NCBI GenBank assembly: GCA_036245805.1
Contig: BTRK01000005.1
Span: 10,354,001 to 10,418,000, forward strand
Source of the DNA: Pristionchus mayeri
Lineage: Eukaryota; Nematoda; Chromadorea; Rhabditida; Neodiplogasteridae
Length of the DNA: 64,000 nt
Reading direction: 5' to 3'
Position 1 is the first letter of the stretch, and the number at the start of each line of letters is the position of its first letter. Below the pieces are notes generated by a model. The model was given only the letters and a program-made list of their open reading frames with translations. It ran no database searches and was not told where the DNA came from. Of the stretch, positions 1-12,685 are shown piece after piece. A program made the translations under genes and the position numbers.

Positions 1-282
1 TGACCTAGTTGGACAATTTCCAAATTAAACTGTCCCATGCTCACTTATCGAACCGGCTCAATATAACGCTCGCTATAGAGTGTTGGTATCCCCGCATCAC
101 CTTTGAAAAATCATTAGTTGATTGGTCGAATGCGAAGAATTTGTGAGGTCTAAATGTGCAAGCAAGAAAAAAGAAAAAAACTTTTGAATTAACCTAATAA
201 ATCATACAATAGCTCTCTCTCTCTCTCTCTGGGTAACAATTGCACATATTTTTCGTTCCATGTCGAATGTTTCTTTTTTCAG

Positions 283-1257
283 CTCCTTCGACAATGCTCA
301 ACGAACGTCAGTCGCTATATTGGGCCCCATTGCGTCCATCGATTTCGGAACCGACAAATACACGCACTTTGTCACGTTTAACTACGACTACTGTAAGTAA
401 TAGTTTGAATCAACTAATTTATAATTGAACCGATACACAATATGACAATTTATGTTTGGTTTCAGTGACGGGGCCAACGAACGAACTCGGCTCGAGCACA
501 GTTGTTGTTACTCCTGGTGAGTTGGCAATGGTTTGTACTATATTTGATGATCATTTTTTTAAAATTTCAACAACACATCAACATACTTACTTCTATGCAG
601 GATACACGGGATGCGGTAACGACAAAGTATTCACAAAGGAATACGATAACGGATTCAAAATCGACACTGAGTACAAATTGAGCAGTGATAAGTGAGTATT
701 TATCAAAAATAATACAATTTTTTTTATTTTGCACTTATTTGTAAATTACCATAATGGGAATTTGTGGTAGAAGTCACCAAGTGACGATTATTCAGGGAAA
801 TCGCTCTTACGTTCACTGCTGACTACTCCATCGCTGCTGACACGCCTCCAGTGGAAATCACGATTAATGATGATGTCATCAGGTAGGTTCCAAAGTTTGA
901 AATTAAACAAAATATGCTCATAGTAGATGAATTTGCTAGTGTTTCACCGGGGCATTCAAAGTTTTGAATATGAAAACCCTTTATAAGTTGAAAATATTGG
1001 ATACTGTAGAAAATTTGACAGCATTTAGAAAAATTTTGTTTCTCTAAAAGACGCCTTGTAGGTTGGAAGATTCTGGCTCAACAGAGCGCGACTTCGTGGC
1101 GACTGAAATGTGGGTGTTCTTTGACTGGACGAGAGCAGCCGACGACAAGAAGAGCAACTTCGCCATCCAGATTGACAACCTGTTGAAGAGCGGAACCGGT
1201 TTAGGACTAGCGCATATTGTTGTTATCGCAGTTTTTGTAGTGAGAAGAATTGCATAA
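283..1257 (+). CDS. Spliced gene, 3' part; probable secreted, membrane-anchored protein (unknown family)
   Basis: Five exons join in frame: 283-392, 466-516, 601-691, 796-882 and 1062-1257, with intron phases 1, 1, 2, 2 and good GTAAGT/GTGAGT donors and CAG/TAG acceptors. The first exon seen begins inside a codon, so the start and any signal peptide lie upstream of the window or in an exon I could not find. The reading frame is polar with beta-rich stretches (for example VAILGPIASIDF, EIALTFTADY) and ends in a hydrophobic tail, LGLAHIVVIAVFVV, followed by RRIA and stop, which suits a membrane anchor or GPI-attachment signal. An AATAAA overlaps the stop at 1256-1261. CUB-like nematode surface proteins have a similar layout, but I see no diagnostic cysteine pattern, so the family is unassigned. 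Confidence 0.6.
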
Positions 1258-2176
1258 TAAATGCAAATTTTCACTGTCGCTGGATTTCATGCTCAGTGAA
1301 CATCTGTTTGTCCTCTCCCTTGCACCCATACTAATTCGTGGGTACACATCCCTCAATTTGTGGCTTCCTCTTGCTGTCATGTCCTTCTACGTAGCGATTA
1401 CTATAAAAAAACACACATCGTGGTTTAGAGCTTGTTCTGATTACGAAATATGAAATCTTTGAGCCACAAGTATGCTGCTTAGTGTGCAGACATAATACGT
1501 CTCAATTATTAATATGCGTTCTCCATTTGTCAACAATTAGTTTACTCGTGTAACAGAAACATAATTGTTGGTGGATACGGATGCTCTTCTGCGACATCCA
1601 ACTAACTGACTCAGAAATACAATCACCACCTGAAATATCAATGATACATTTCCAGTTGCCATCAACCACAAGCCTTTCGATACGGGTCATATAGCGCTAT
1701 CGTCATGAGGGATGTGAGAGGACCATGCAACATGAGCGTAGAAACAAGAATGTAGCCAGGAACTGGAATAGTTGTTGGAGTGAATGCGATGTGTAAGATA
1801 TAAAAAAAATATTTTTCTAAAGATTCAACTATTTTTCGAAATAGGGTAATTCAAGACAATTGCAAAGGTACAACTCGGCTTAGAGCCTTAATTAGTTCTA
1901 GAAAACGTCTTAGCTAGAAAAACGAAAACGGATATTTTGCATTTTCACTCACAATTAGTCTCTAATTCGAACTGGAAGAGGGTGAGGGTGATGAACGAGA
2001 AGACGGGGCAGATAAGTACGGCGAAGGGCACCGATCCCTCAAATGTTGGGATTTGTATGTATTGTCGTCGATACCGCCTGTGGAGATGCCTGTTAAAACA
2101 ACTTGTTAAGGATAACATGAAACACACGCATTTTCTAAGGAGCGCCAGACGAATACGATGAAGGACACTGATCCCT
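1258..2176. other. Intergenic, no supported gene
   Basis: Short open frames occur on both strands but none has splice-phase support, a signal peptide or a recognisable motif. The stretch is AT-rich and ordinary. Confidence 0.5.
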
Positions 2177-2194
2177 CTATTTTTTCAGAAATAT

Positions 2195-2278
2195 TTGAAA
2201 AACAGAAACCGACAAAACAGAAACAAAACAGAAACCGACAAAACAGAAACAAAACAGAAACCGACAAAACAGAAACAA
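2195..2278 (+). repeat. Tandem repeat, ~25-bp unit
   Basis: About three copies of a unit rich in AAACAGAAACCGAC. It sits just outside the left arm of the foldback element that follows. Confidence 0.75.
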
Positions 2279-2785
2279 ATCACAGTTCCTTCGGGACTCG
2301 ACGTAGTGACTGGGGAGTTGTTGCATTGTTACCAGTATGCGCTCTACTATACCACCCTGTTTAGATCCTCTGTCCAGGTGAATACGAGTTTCACACCACC
2401 ACCTTTGTTCATGGTCTAAATTTGCGTATTTGAGTGGAAACTCATGGTTAGATAAACACCAAATACCGTAACTAATCGATAAGTATGTTTCTGAGATACA
2501 GTAGTTACTGGAGCACCTGCATATTGATTGGTTACGGTACATTACGTTTATCTACCCATGAATTTCCATTAAACTACTCAATTTTGGATCATGACTTTTG
2601 ATACATAGGTGGGGTGCGAAACTCATAATCACCTAGACAGATGTTCTAAACAAGGTGGCGTAGTAGAGCTAGAGCGCAAACTGGTAGCAATGCAACAAAT
2701 TCCCAGTCCCTACATCGAGTCCCGAAGGAGGTGCGATTTGCTTCTATTTTGTCGGTTTCTGTTTTTTTTCACCCCCCCCCCCCGA
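2279..2785. mobile_element. Foldback (inverted-repeat) element, G/C-tract family, copy a
   Basis: The left arm (about 2280-2500) is the reverse complement of the right arm (about 2560-2785). Shared landmarks are GGAGTTGTTGCATTGTTACC on the left and its complement-like GCAATGCAACAAATTCCCAG on the right, and a run of Cs at the right edge (near 2770-2780). The same arm occurs at about 4866-4990, 29345-29560, 29686-30447 and 60455-62775. No transposase is visible, so it is probably non-autonomous. Confidence 0.7.
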
Positions 2786-2819
2786 TCTTTTGCACACTTG
2801 TATTAGGTTGTAACATAAG

Positions 2820-4860
2820 TTTTGTCGCATTTCGGAGGTTCACAATATTTCCATGAAGGATACTTCTCAAACATTATCAATGCCTGACCTCCTAGTATAT
2901 GTTTGGGGTGTTCATGCACATTCAAACCATAGGGTAGAGCTGAACTGCGCACACTGGCTATGCGAAAAATATTAATATGAACTGTTTAAATTTGGTGCAG
3001 ATTTTTTAAATTCGTTTGATCAGGTGCTAGTTCGCAGAGATGAATAATGAACCAAACTTCTACAGCATGGTGATATACCCCGTCAATGCTCTTTCAAAAT
3101 ATACGCCAGATATGGTGCTATGTTGAGCGGAATCAAAGATATACTTCACTGAGTGTAAGGTTAGCCGCTGATTCGTAGCCAACTTGACCAACTCTTCTGA
3201 ATCCAGAATTGCAACAACAGTGACTAACATAAGTGCGTTCCAATTACCACTCATGGAGGTATAATTTATCATTAAACAAGTGAGAGAAAGAACACTCCAC
3301 TTGTGGGAAATTTGAATTTTTATTAATTCAATTCGCGCACAATTTTACCAAAATATGCAAGTTTAGGTGTTTCGAATTAAAGATTGTCATTCAAAAGCTA
3401 TTTATTTCCAAACTTATCCCAAGTAGATACTAGTAAGGGAAGGGTTTATGGTTAGGATGGACACAACAAATCAGATATTGAACATATGTGCGAGGTAGGA
3501 ATATGAACAAAGTGCCGATTTCATTAGTTTAATTTACATACCATCGTTCTGAATGGAGCCACTTATCTCAACAGAACCCAATCTACCCCAAACTTTGTCT
3601 GCATACTGACCACTTTGGGTGAACTATATTCCACCACTATTTGGATCTGGATATCTATTGAGAAGAAAATTCGGCTTGCGAAAGTTTTCGCGACCGTCAC
3701 CAACCATCCACATTATACAAACTCGTCTACATTTCTAGAACGATTTTCGTTTGTCATTATCCGTGAGTGGTTCAAAATTATGCACATATGTAGTACTTTA
3801 CGCAAATCACACAAAATCGGCATAATTTATCCTTTTCAAGAAGAGCTGATGCGTGAAAATGATTTGTAATCCTTATCTCAGTACAACTTTGTCTGACTAA
3901 TGTGCCTCCTCAACTGCCTTGACAGGACTGAAGTAAAGCGCGTAAAAAAGAGTACGAAGGCCCTCACTGATGATGAATAACGAAATTGAGATTAAATTAA
4001 TTCGAAGAATTTCTGAGGTTAAAATGCATAAGAGATTGGACGCGACAAAACTTATGTTACAACCTGATACAATGTAAAATTTCTTGCAATAATACCTGTA
4101 GACTGAGCTGAAAAAGAAAGCGCGAATGCATTCGAATTGTAGCAGCGCTCATCTTTGTCCGGTGCTCTCGGAGTATCCTGAAGGAAATTAAAAATAGGTG
4201 CAGCCACGTCAAGTGAGTTGTGTGCAGTTCGGAGACTAGGACTACAAAAGATCACTATCCTATTCTAAAGGAGTTATCCTAAAATGATAGCATTTTACCC
4301 AATTGTATTACGGCTCACGGCTCCCACACCCAGTGCTACGATCGAGTACCATAATCCTAAAAAAATAATGTATTTAGAAAAAAAAAGATCATACGTGGCA
4401 ATTTCTGCAGATCATACACTACGAAAGATTTGTAAGCGTCGAATGTGGGCACGACGTTCGGGTAGTTCTGCAAGATATTAAAGGATGTGTCCCAGCAACC
4501 GCGAGCGGTTAGGGAAACGAGAGGGGCAATCTCTCGCCTCGCGCGCTCTCTCGCTCATTCCCTGAGCAATGTCCCCTGATGTCCTTGGCTGGCAATCGGC
4601 CAAGTTGCGACAACGCAGTTCAGATCAGAGATAAAAATGTGGAAATTTCGAAATCCTTTATCGTTGGGGAATGCTATGCAATGGTAATGAAAGAGTATTT
4701 TTTTTAGTATTGCCTTTGTTCCTCCTTTAATCTCCTAAAGTCCTCGAAACTCCTCCACTTCACTCTCAAAAAAAATGCTCAAAAATAAACGAAAAGATAC
4801 TATCTTTGTCTAAGATTCTACTGGAAAACTATGCAAAATATTTGAAAACTATGCAAAATA
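2820..4860. other. Intergenic, no supported gene
   Basis: Several 60-85 codon open frames are present, but none has domain features or matching exons. A motif around 3990-4040 (TCGAAGAATTTCTGAGGTTA) resembles one near 130-160, probably a degenerate dispersed repeat. Confidence 0.45.
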
Positions 4861-4865
4861 TGAAG

Positions 4866-4990
4866 TTCTAAACAGGGTGGTGTAGTGGAGCACATACTAG
4901 TAACAATGCAACAACTCCCAAGATCCTACGTCGAATTCCCAGCGAACTGTGATCCGTTTACGTTTTGTCTGTTTACGTTTTGTCCGCTCC
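4866..4990 (-). mobile_element. Solo arm of the G/C-tract foldback family, copy b
   Basis: Holds the family block with AACAATGCAACAACTCCCAA and ends in TTTGTCCGCTCCCC, matching the right end of the other copies. Only one arm is recognisable. Confidence 0.6.
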
Positions 4991-5385
4991 CCATCTTCAT
5001 GGCTCTAGTAAATATGTGCTTATCCTAGAATGATACAACATTTAATATCATTTTACATAGAAATGAAAAGCGTCAATATGTATATGAAAATCTGTATTCA
5101 TTCTTGAAAAAAATGCGTTAAATTAAGCACGACTTACCACGATTCCGTGAATAATCACGGGTTTGTCAGTGAAGTCGATGTAGTGATAGGCCCCTAAGTT
5201 ATATTTGCTTATGATAATTCATGTTCATGCAAACCTATGATGGGATAAACGAAGACGGGTCCAAGAATAGTACATTGTTGCGAAACCAGAGGCCACAATT
5301 GGATCTGGTACAGGTAATACTTGTATGCCCCGATCGAGCGGGGACTGTGGATCTGAAACGATTGTTTCAGGATTTCATGAATATA

Positions 5386-6282
5386 TTAGGTTGGTGCAAA
5401 AGTTTTTGCCGATTTGATATCGGATTCGATTAATTTTCCTGGTCCAGTAACCAAAGAGGCTTCCCCCCACATACGGGCGTTACCATCTACTACCACGAAG
5501 TTATGCTACGTGTAGTATTATTTATATGTACTGCTCGTGTTCTTTCTAAAAAAAATAATTTTTCCATTTTTCTGATAGAAGATTCTTAAAATTCGATTTT
5601 GCGGAACTGTGATTAGATCAAATTTCCATAAGATTCAGCTTTCCCTCAAATATGCCAATTCACTGAGTAATAGAGCAAGGGTTGCTTGTTCTGTTGATCA
5701 CACAATATCGGGGTTTCGATGTCCTAGAAAAGAAATAACCCGATAATTGATCATTTCGTGGTCAATATTTTTCATATATATTAATGGCAATACAGTTTCT
5801 GGCAATACAATCGAGCAGTGACCAAACTAAAAATGTAAGCTTATGAGGAGATGAACTTCAGTATGTTTTATGTTTGAGATCTCCAGCTCGATCGATATGG
5901 AAAAAATTCGATCCTGGCATATGTTGGTCATGCGCATCAGAACATATCATTAATATGAGCATATATTTCCACACAGCCTATAATGCCAGCTGTTGTTATC
6001 AATAAATGAGGTACATTCTCGTACTATTGCGGTTTTTCTCTATCTTTGATATTCGCAGAGCACAGGCCATCGGAAATTATGGTCCTATCGGTCTTCTCCG
6101 CGGCTTTGATTCAACACCTTGTCCACAATACTGGCTGTTTGGGCTAATACTAATTGGCAGTAGCAAGAGTATCTAACCACCCATCTACATTAGAGGTCAA
6201 TTGAAAATCAGGTCAAGATAAAAGGCGCAGCAATCACAAAAGTAAAATCTGAAAATCGGCAAAAACTTTTGCACCAACCTGA
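5386..6282. mobile_element. mariner-type inverted-repeat element, non-autonomous
   Basis: The left end reads TTAGGTTGGTGCAAAAGTTT and the right end is its inverted complement (AAACTTTTGCACCAACCTGA), and both are flanked by TA, the target duplication of Tc1/mariner elements. The TTAGGTTGGTGCAAAAGT terminus is typical of mariner. The ~0.9-kb interior shows no continuous transposase frame, so I call it a deleted or decayed copy. Confidence 0.8.
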
Positions 6283-7217
6283 TAGTTCATTTTATCGTCG
6301 AATCTGATATAATAGAATTTAGTAATGCTGATTGCTTGGGAATGAATTCGTTAACAACGTTTAATTAAAAAAGCGTTTTAGATAAAGTGATTTTCTGAGA
6401 ATACGAAATACTTTTAAACCAACGTGAATGATTCGACATGTTACGAAGAAGAATAGAAAATTGAGTACTTCCATAGAGCGAACGTAGCTGAATTACAAGA
6501 ATATCACAACAAGAATAACACAGTCCATAAATATAATCATTAAACGCACATCAGTAGGGGCACTTCCTCTCGGAGTAGAGTAAGGTTACTTGGAGGCATG
6601 ATCCTGAAGAATATGACCTCGGAGGGCTAAAAGGTAAAGTGAAAGTTATAGTCACGCCAAGCGAGTTTATGGTCGTAATTTGGGTTGGCTATTCGCTGTT
6701 CATTGTAACGTCGCACGTGTGTTTTCTTTGCAAATTGCAAAATCAGGGAGGTGATTGGGACGAATGGACAACCCTAGAGAATATAGTTCGTAATTCGGGC
6801 CGCCGTATCTTCATTTTCCACTCTCTCTCGACCGGTCGACCGATGATAGACTTTGCAAAATAAAGAGACCGTGCCATCGTTTATGAAACTCTACTAGGTA
6901 ATACAACGAGTGGTGGAGAACGCTGAAGGAACTAGACTGACTGCACGCAATTTCTGGTGCTTGTGTACCCAGAAAATTGCTCCCCGCTGTCGTTACTTCC
7001 TTGTGCAACCTCAAATCAATGATTACTTCCCGACTTGATATCTGATAACAACATTGCAATGTTTTTAACGTGCATTTCTGTTCACATAATGCAAGGGCGA
7101 TTTGAACGCTAGTTTGATTTATTATTAGTGTAAGAAGAGACATAACATTCGCTCAATCAATGTGTGTCAATGAAGATAATTAAAGAAGACGAGGTAAGAA
7201 GTGAACGCAGTATGTGT
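6283..7217. other. Region 3' of the 7TM-like gene, no supported gene
   Basis: Contains a 110-codon minus-strand open frame at 6811-7143 with no motif and no splice support, so I treat it as chance or as 3' flank of the gene ending at 7218. Confidence 0.4.
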
Positions 7218-10200
7218 TTACTCCACGAATGCAGCATTGACGTAGTCGTTCGACGTCTTGATCGATTTGTCCTTCCGGAAGCAATACAAGATGGCTTCGA
7301 ACGAGGCCACCATCACTGCTCCTGAAACAATTTGACATGAACATTGGGCCCAGAATCAACCAATCTATCATCAGGTCACGATTTTTCCTTGAGTGTCTGA
7401 CCTAATGACACGGGTTTTGTGTAAAGATAAAAAATGTCTATAGCACTATTGGGAATACGAGGAAGGCCTGTCCACTTGGCCAACAATAAAGCAATGAGAT
7501 TTGTTTTGATCTGCCACTTCATCCGAAACAAATTATGCTCACTTCTGATATCGGCAACAATGATCAGGGAGAGCACGCAAAGAATCGGGAAACGGAAATC
7601 CATGATGGTATAAGTAAGGAGGTAGACGAGCTTAGCCTGATCCCCATACTCCTCAGGAATCCAGCCTGAAATGAAGAAGGATGTTGTTTACTACTCGCAT
7701 TTAGTTGTTTCCAGCAGATCTACTGTAAAAACGTTGGAACATGAGTCCCTTTTGCGACATCTGTAATTTTTTCTTCTTGAATTTCGCTAAAACTTGTAAG
7801 ATCAAGCTTCATGAGGGCGAGGATATCGTATTCCCACAATATTTTTAAAAAAGATTTCAGATGTCTAGTGCATATGTTTTTCGAAGTCTAACTATAATCA
7901 TAAAATACTTCACTGACCGTGAAGGACGGCGATTATGTTGAGAACAAATACAGCCATAGGGAACGACGACAAGAATATGAAGACAGTAACATCTGGAAAT
8001 GTACACACTTTCGAAATATATAGCGTGATACAATTGTTTTACGTCTATTGAGATAAACAGTTGTTTGTCTTTGGAAATGAATTTGAACGAATCTACATAT
8101 ATGCGCAGAAGATCAACCACCACTGAATGATTCTTTTCGGACATTTTCGAAGGAAATAACGATAAAACCAAGACTTGCAACACCTGTCTCGCGAATTCTT
8201 GATTTCGTAAAGGCCATAAGAATCGATGTAATGGGAGCTATTACCATTGCTCCGACAGTAACGAACTTGCTGACCTAAAATATGCGTATATATTTTTAAT
8301 TACTTAATCTTACCTCGAAAAGTTGATCGAGCATGTACGCTCTTGTGCAAAACATTAGCATGCACGGATATGGTTTCATTTCGATTGACTCTGGAGTCCC
8401 GCGAAGGAGAGATTCGAAAAGGAGCAAAGCCTGGAAGAAACAATGGTATCCAGAGTCGTTATTTATCGATTACAATGTATCTATTGGATACTCAATTATA
8501 TTAAATATGTATTCGATGATAGTGTGTGCTAACACAATGCACATGCGGATTCTTCCTAGATAACTGATAGCTGGTTTGGTATATATACGATATATCGAAT
8601 ACAACTTTTACGTCGGATGACAAGATGAAAACGAAAAAAAAGTGTACTTCTGTAGTATTTTCGCAGAATACGTTTTGGCAGCATCGGGACCAAATTTAAA
8701 AATACTGAGAAGGTACTTTTTAAGCTATCATCCGATGGGCTCTCATCCGACCCAGACTTTTACATTTGTCGCAAAAGCATCTCACCTGCAGAGCGAAGAT
8801 CGTTCCCAGTCCAAACTACAAAGTTGAATCCGAAATTCTTCTGATTCGACAGATGAATCGATGGAGGGAAACCATCTGAGATCAGTTCCTGTTAGTGTAA
8901 GATAATGCAAATTCTATACCGCATCGACAAAAGTGGTGTAGAAGTAGAGCCAGAAGGTCCAAAATCCAACGGTGCAAGCCTGGGAAAGAAAAAAATGCTA
9001 CATATGCACATATTAATTATTTGATAGTTGTAGTACATAATTCCGAGAACAATCCTAGAAATTGCATTACATACCACTCATACATCAAAATATTAGGTTG
9101 TTGCAAAAGTCTTGCGTTTTTCTGATATTTTGCCTTCCATCTTCCTTTTAGTTTGACCGATCACATTCTGTATATTAATTACTAATGAGGCCTTGTATAC
9201 TATTTCATATGCACACCATATCAGCATTGCCCAATCGGGGAGGCGAGAACAGGACAAAGTTAAAATTGCGAAAATGTATCCATCGAAAACGATACATTTC
9301 TCAATGTTATGTTTCCTCTGAAGAATGAATTCTCAATTCCTGGTGGTTATATGAAGCTCCCATCTTTACCCTATAAATACCTTTTCTCATGGATGATGGA
9401 ATAGTTATATAATAAAGTTATAATAAAGTTATAATAGATGGAAGTTAACGCCCGAGGCGCGACGATACCGTGAATACATTAATTAATTAATTAATGAACG
9501 ATTGCAGATGGGAGGGGGGGGGGGACTCTCCTGAGTCATTGAGGGTGAGAAAGGTCTACGACTATCGGATGGCTTTCCAATCGACGCTTAAATACTCGGA
9601 TGTTGGGGGCAGTGCGAATGACATCGGGAAGTTGAGAATACCATCGGGATGTTCGAACAGGGAAAGAGTGGAATCTGGCGGTGCTTGTTGTCATTTCAAT
9701 GTTAACACCAAAGGAAGAGGTACGGTCTCGCTGGGGTTTGTAGGCGTAGAATGATGAACGAGGGACGATATTAGAACCAGTCATAGTCATATGAGTCATA
9801 CACAGATCTCCTATCAGTAAGCGGGCGCAGGCCAAGAGTTTTCAAGCGAACCGAATAAGAAGGTAGGGAAAGAGGATAGGAAGGGGAGGGGAAACAACGA
9901 TAGAATACTTGCCGGGTGAAAACATGTTGAACTTTTTCAAGAGTCTCAATCTCAGATATGTAATAAGGATTCCAAAAGGGGGATGCAAAGTCAAGGAGGG
10001 GAAGGACATATGCTTTGTAACTACGAAGAAGGATGGTGGGGCAGTTGAATGGGAGGGCTTTAAGGAGCAGGAATAACTTACATTTAGAAGTGGCTTTCTG
10101 AGCACGGGTTTTAATAGAACTAGAATTCTTGAGGTCAGAGCGGACTTGGACACCTAGATCACGGACATTATTCACGAGGGGTAACTGAATGGAATTAATA

Positions 10201-11746
10201 TTGTAGCGAGGGAGGATTGTTTGGAGCCAATACGAAGATGAGAGCATTTAGAAGCAGATAGGGACAATTGGTTGAGTTGGGTTCATTCAAAGAGACAATC
10301 CAGGGCAGATTGAAATTCGGAGGTAATAGAAGATTTGGTAGACTTATTGTAGGAGATATACAACTTAACATCATCAGCATAACATTGGACGGATACGTTG
10401 TGAAATTTAGATAGTATACGAGAAAGGTGAGCTAGATAGATGGAGAAGAGAATAGGTCCTAGGACACTGCCTTGTGGTACTCCGGAGAGAATGGGGAAGT
10501 GGTCGCTAGTGGCGGAGGGCAAACGAACGGAGAACGGAGAAAGTGCGGTTAAGTTACATCCTTTCGAGGAATGCATTGATCTGTAAATGACTAAATAGTG
10601 CATTTTTATGTTGATTTCGCATATTTTTGAAAAATAAGAAATTCTAATTTTCTGAAACGAGAAAGATGCAGGCACCAATATTTTTTCTGATTATAAAGCC
10701 TCTTGGTGGGTGAATATAGCGCACTCTTAGTGAAGCTTATATGCTTGGTCTTCGATGCAAAAAATTCGAACAAGTTTCACGTAGCCAGAGTCGACAGGAT
10801 ATTTCCAATAGCATGTAATTCGGCCCAAACTTAATCGACAGACAGTTCTAACATATTTTCTGAAAGGGTATACGTGCTACTTCTTAGGCATATGTATGGG
10901 CAGGTTTCGTGAATTTTGCCTACAAATATCCAGTAAAATCAATTTAATGCAAAATTTTGAGTATCAAATGCGATTGGTTTTATCGTAATTTTTTGCGTTG
11001 ATTACAATATCGGTTTGATTGAAAAGTATGCATGTAAAGTACAAGTATAGCTCTAAACACTGCTATTTTTTTTGGACTGAGATTTGAGACAAGATAATTA
11101 TGATAGTTCAAATTACGTACTCAAAAAACCGCAAGACTTTTGCAACAACCTAATAGTTCGAAAACGATACCCCGGTATGCTCACTCTATGCTTTCTATCT
11201 CACAACTCAAGCACACTATGCAGTATGATGAGTCCAATTTCGAAATGTATATCTGATCTGAAAATTAACCGCTGTAGTAGTCGGCACAATCCAGAATGAG
11301 TCATCGCGAGCGATATGCGGCATATAGGAGATGAATGAGTACATGCGGTACTTCACAAGATCAACAACGAAAGCGAAGAAAAGGATCAGAAAGACGTCAT
11401 TCTGAAATAAACCATCCTTTAGATTACATCATTGATGAGTGACATTATTTTTGAGTTGTACCATCGACATCATTATGGAATGGTAAATTGCATATTTCAA
11501 TGCAAATTACATGTGTGTGCACTAGATGATGAATCTTCAGCCAAATATAGTTACGCATATATATTTAGACAACAACAACAATCGCTGACTTTTCGTCTGC
11601 TCCAATGAAATACATAGATAATTGTTATGAACAATTTTTTTTAGAAAAACACGTACTCTGCGTTTCCAGATTACAAATTTCTTGTTGCACGTGTAGAGAA
11701 TGAATGCGAACAGAAAGTAGCTGTACCAGCTGGCAGAGATAGAATA
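7218..11746 (-). CDS. Multi-pass membrane protein, probable nematode chemoreceptor
   Basis: Nine minus-strand exons are recognisable: 11746-11675, 11401-11270, 8979-8920, 8888-8786, 8430-8314, 8274-8184, 7992-7918, 7665-7543 and 7321-7218. Most carry one hydrophobic segment: [95 protein letters not shown]. This fits a seven-transmembrane nematode chemoreceptor, perhaps Srg-like, but the family is not certain. It ends ...AAFVE and stop. Phases agree from 8430 to the stop. The junction 8786 to 8430 does not (phase 1 into phase 0), so an exon or alternative donor is missing or the gene is damaged. The start exon upstream of 11746 was not found. The intron between 11270 and 8979 holds a complete mariner insertion. 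Confidence 0.6.
9093..11153. mobile_element. mariner-family element inserted in an intron
   Basis: The ends are perfect 24-bp inverted repeats starting TTAGGTTGTTGCAAAAGTCT, each flanked by TA (9091-9092 and 11154-11155). These are classic mariner termini and target duplication. No continuous transposase frame is seen in the roughly 0.9 kb of interior outside the nested retrotransposon. It lies in an intron of the minus-strand multi-TM gene and is about 2.06 kb because of the nested insertion. Confidence 0.85.
9478..10560 (-). pseudogene. 5'-truncated non-LTR retrotransposon (reverse transcriptase fragment)
   Basis: Minus-strand frames from about 10560 down to 9540 encode the C-terminal half of a LINE reverse transcriptase. 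[17 protein letters not shown] followed by the CYADDVKLY catalytic box (YADD) is diagnostic. Downstream come an RDLGV...KTRAQKA region and a terminal stretch with [20 protein letters not shown], typical of CR1/Jockey-like elements. The frame changes at least twice (near 10250-10280 and 9780-9835), so it is dead. The 3' end is marked by a TTAA-type microsatellite tail at 9478-9495. It is nested in the mariner element and was probably 5'-truncated on insertion. Confidence 0.85.
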
Positions 11747-11753
11747 CTGCAAA

Positions 11754-12150
11754 CAGGTTCTTTAATGCATAGTTTTGAGAAAATGGCTGCCGAGATTGCC
11801 GGTTCCCTAGTCTATCCTTACAGGACGCTGAATTCTAGCTAGCATTTTGCTAGCCGATGTATTGAAAATCCGTTATGTGCTTTCATCAGCATTTTCTAGA
11901 GCTCCATATCCATTTAGGCATGTTCATCGACCTTGACAAGCAATCCCCCCTACCAAAACTATTTCCACTATCATCTATCTTCCCCACTCCTTCCCCATGA
12001 GAGCATTGCAATAATGGTATCAACCACGCAGAATGAGAGTATTAGATATAGACTTCGCAACAACGAAGCAAACTCCTTGAGAACTAATTGATAGCAATTT
12101 CTTTCTATTTCTATCTCTGATAGTTGCAATCGATATCACATACACACCAT
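11754..12150. other. Upstream flank of the multi-TM gene, no start exon identified
   Basis: The first exon of the minus-strand gene should lie here or further up, but no ATG exon with a matching phase could be chosen. Confidence 0.35.
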
Positions 12151-12158
12151 CTCTCCAC

Positions 12159-12394
12159 TAGAGTTGTGCAAACGATAACGATAACGATATTTTCCTGATA
12201 TTTTCCTCTCATTTTTGCCATTACGATATATCGGAATCGGTCTCCCTTTGTTTCAATAGAAAATGTTGTGATGAATTTCATTAACCAATGAAAAGTTTTT
12301 TTTCCGATATTATCGGCTATTGAGTAGGAATTCCGATATATCGCATAGCTAATTGCTTCATTCCGATATATCGGTTATCGTTTGCACATCCCTA
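12159..12394. mobile_element. hAT-type MITE with intact target-site duplication
   Basis: The 236-bp element has inverted ends containing GTGCAAACGATAAC / GTTATCGTTTGCAC. It is flanked on both sides by the identical 8-bp CTCTCCAC (12151-12158 and 12395-12402). An 8-bp duplication and these termini are characteristic of hAT elements. The interior holds several GATATATCGG-type motifs and no coding sequence. Confidence 0.85.
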
Positions 12395-12564
12395 CTCTCC
12401 ACTGTTGTTAATTTCATCTTACCCGAATCGGGAGCAATATGACGAATTCTTCATCCGCAATTTTCCATTCCGATTCAGCTCTCACAACGGAGCTGTTGCT
12501 TAAACCGTCTGCGTTCGAGAACAACAACATCTAAAGACAAGTGCATAAATATAGCGGACGAACA

Positions 12565-12685
12565 CGCTTATGGACCATTTATGGTCGCAAAAAGCAGAGG
12601 GGTCATTCTCTTCATTTGGTCGGCATAATTCGGGAAATGAAGAGAGTGACCCCTCAGCTTTTTGCGGCCATAAATGGGCCATTAG
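12565..12685. repeat. Hairpin repeat (imperfect inverted repeat)
   Basis: The left arm (ACCATTTATGGTCGCAAAAA...TCTCTTCATTT) and right arm (AAATGAAGAGAG...TTTTTGCGGCCATAAATGG) pair over roughly 46 bp with a short loop. Related AATGAAGAGAG hairpins occur at 13105-13174 and about 28545-28602. Confidence 0.7.

Noticed and set aside
3060..3272. 70-codon minus frame with a mildly hydrophobic start
   Set aside because: No matching exons on either side and no family resemblance.
5386..6282. Active mariner with transposase
   Set aside because: The interior is only about 0.85 kb and I find no continuous transposase frame or catalytic motif on either strand.
6811..7143. 110-codon minus-strand frame
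   Set aside because: Starts at a non-ATG or arbitrary point, has no hydrophobic or conserved motif, and lies just 3' of the multi-TM gene stop.
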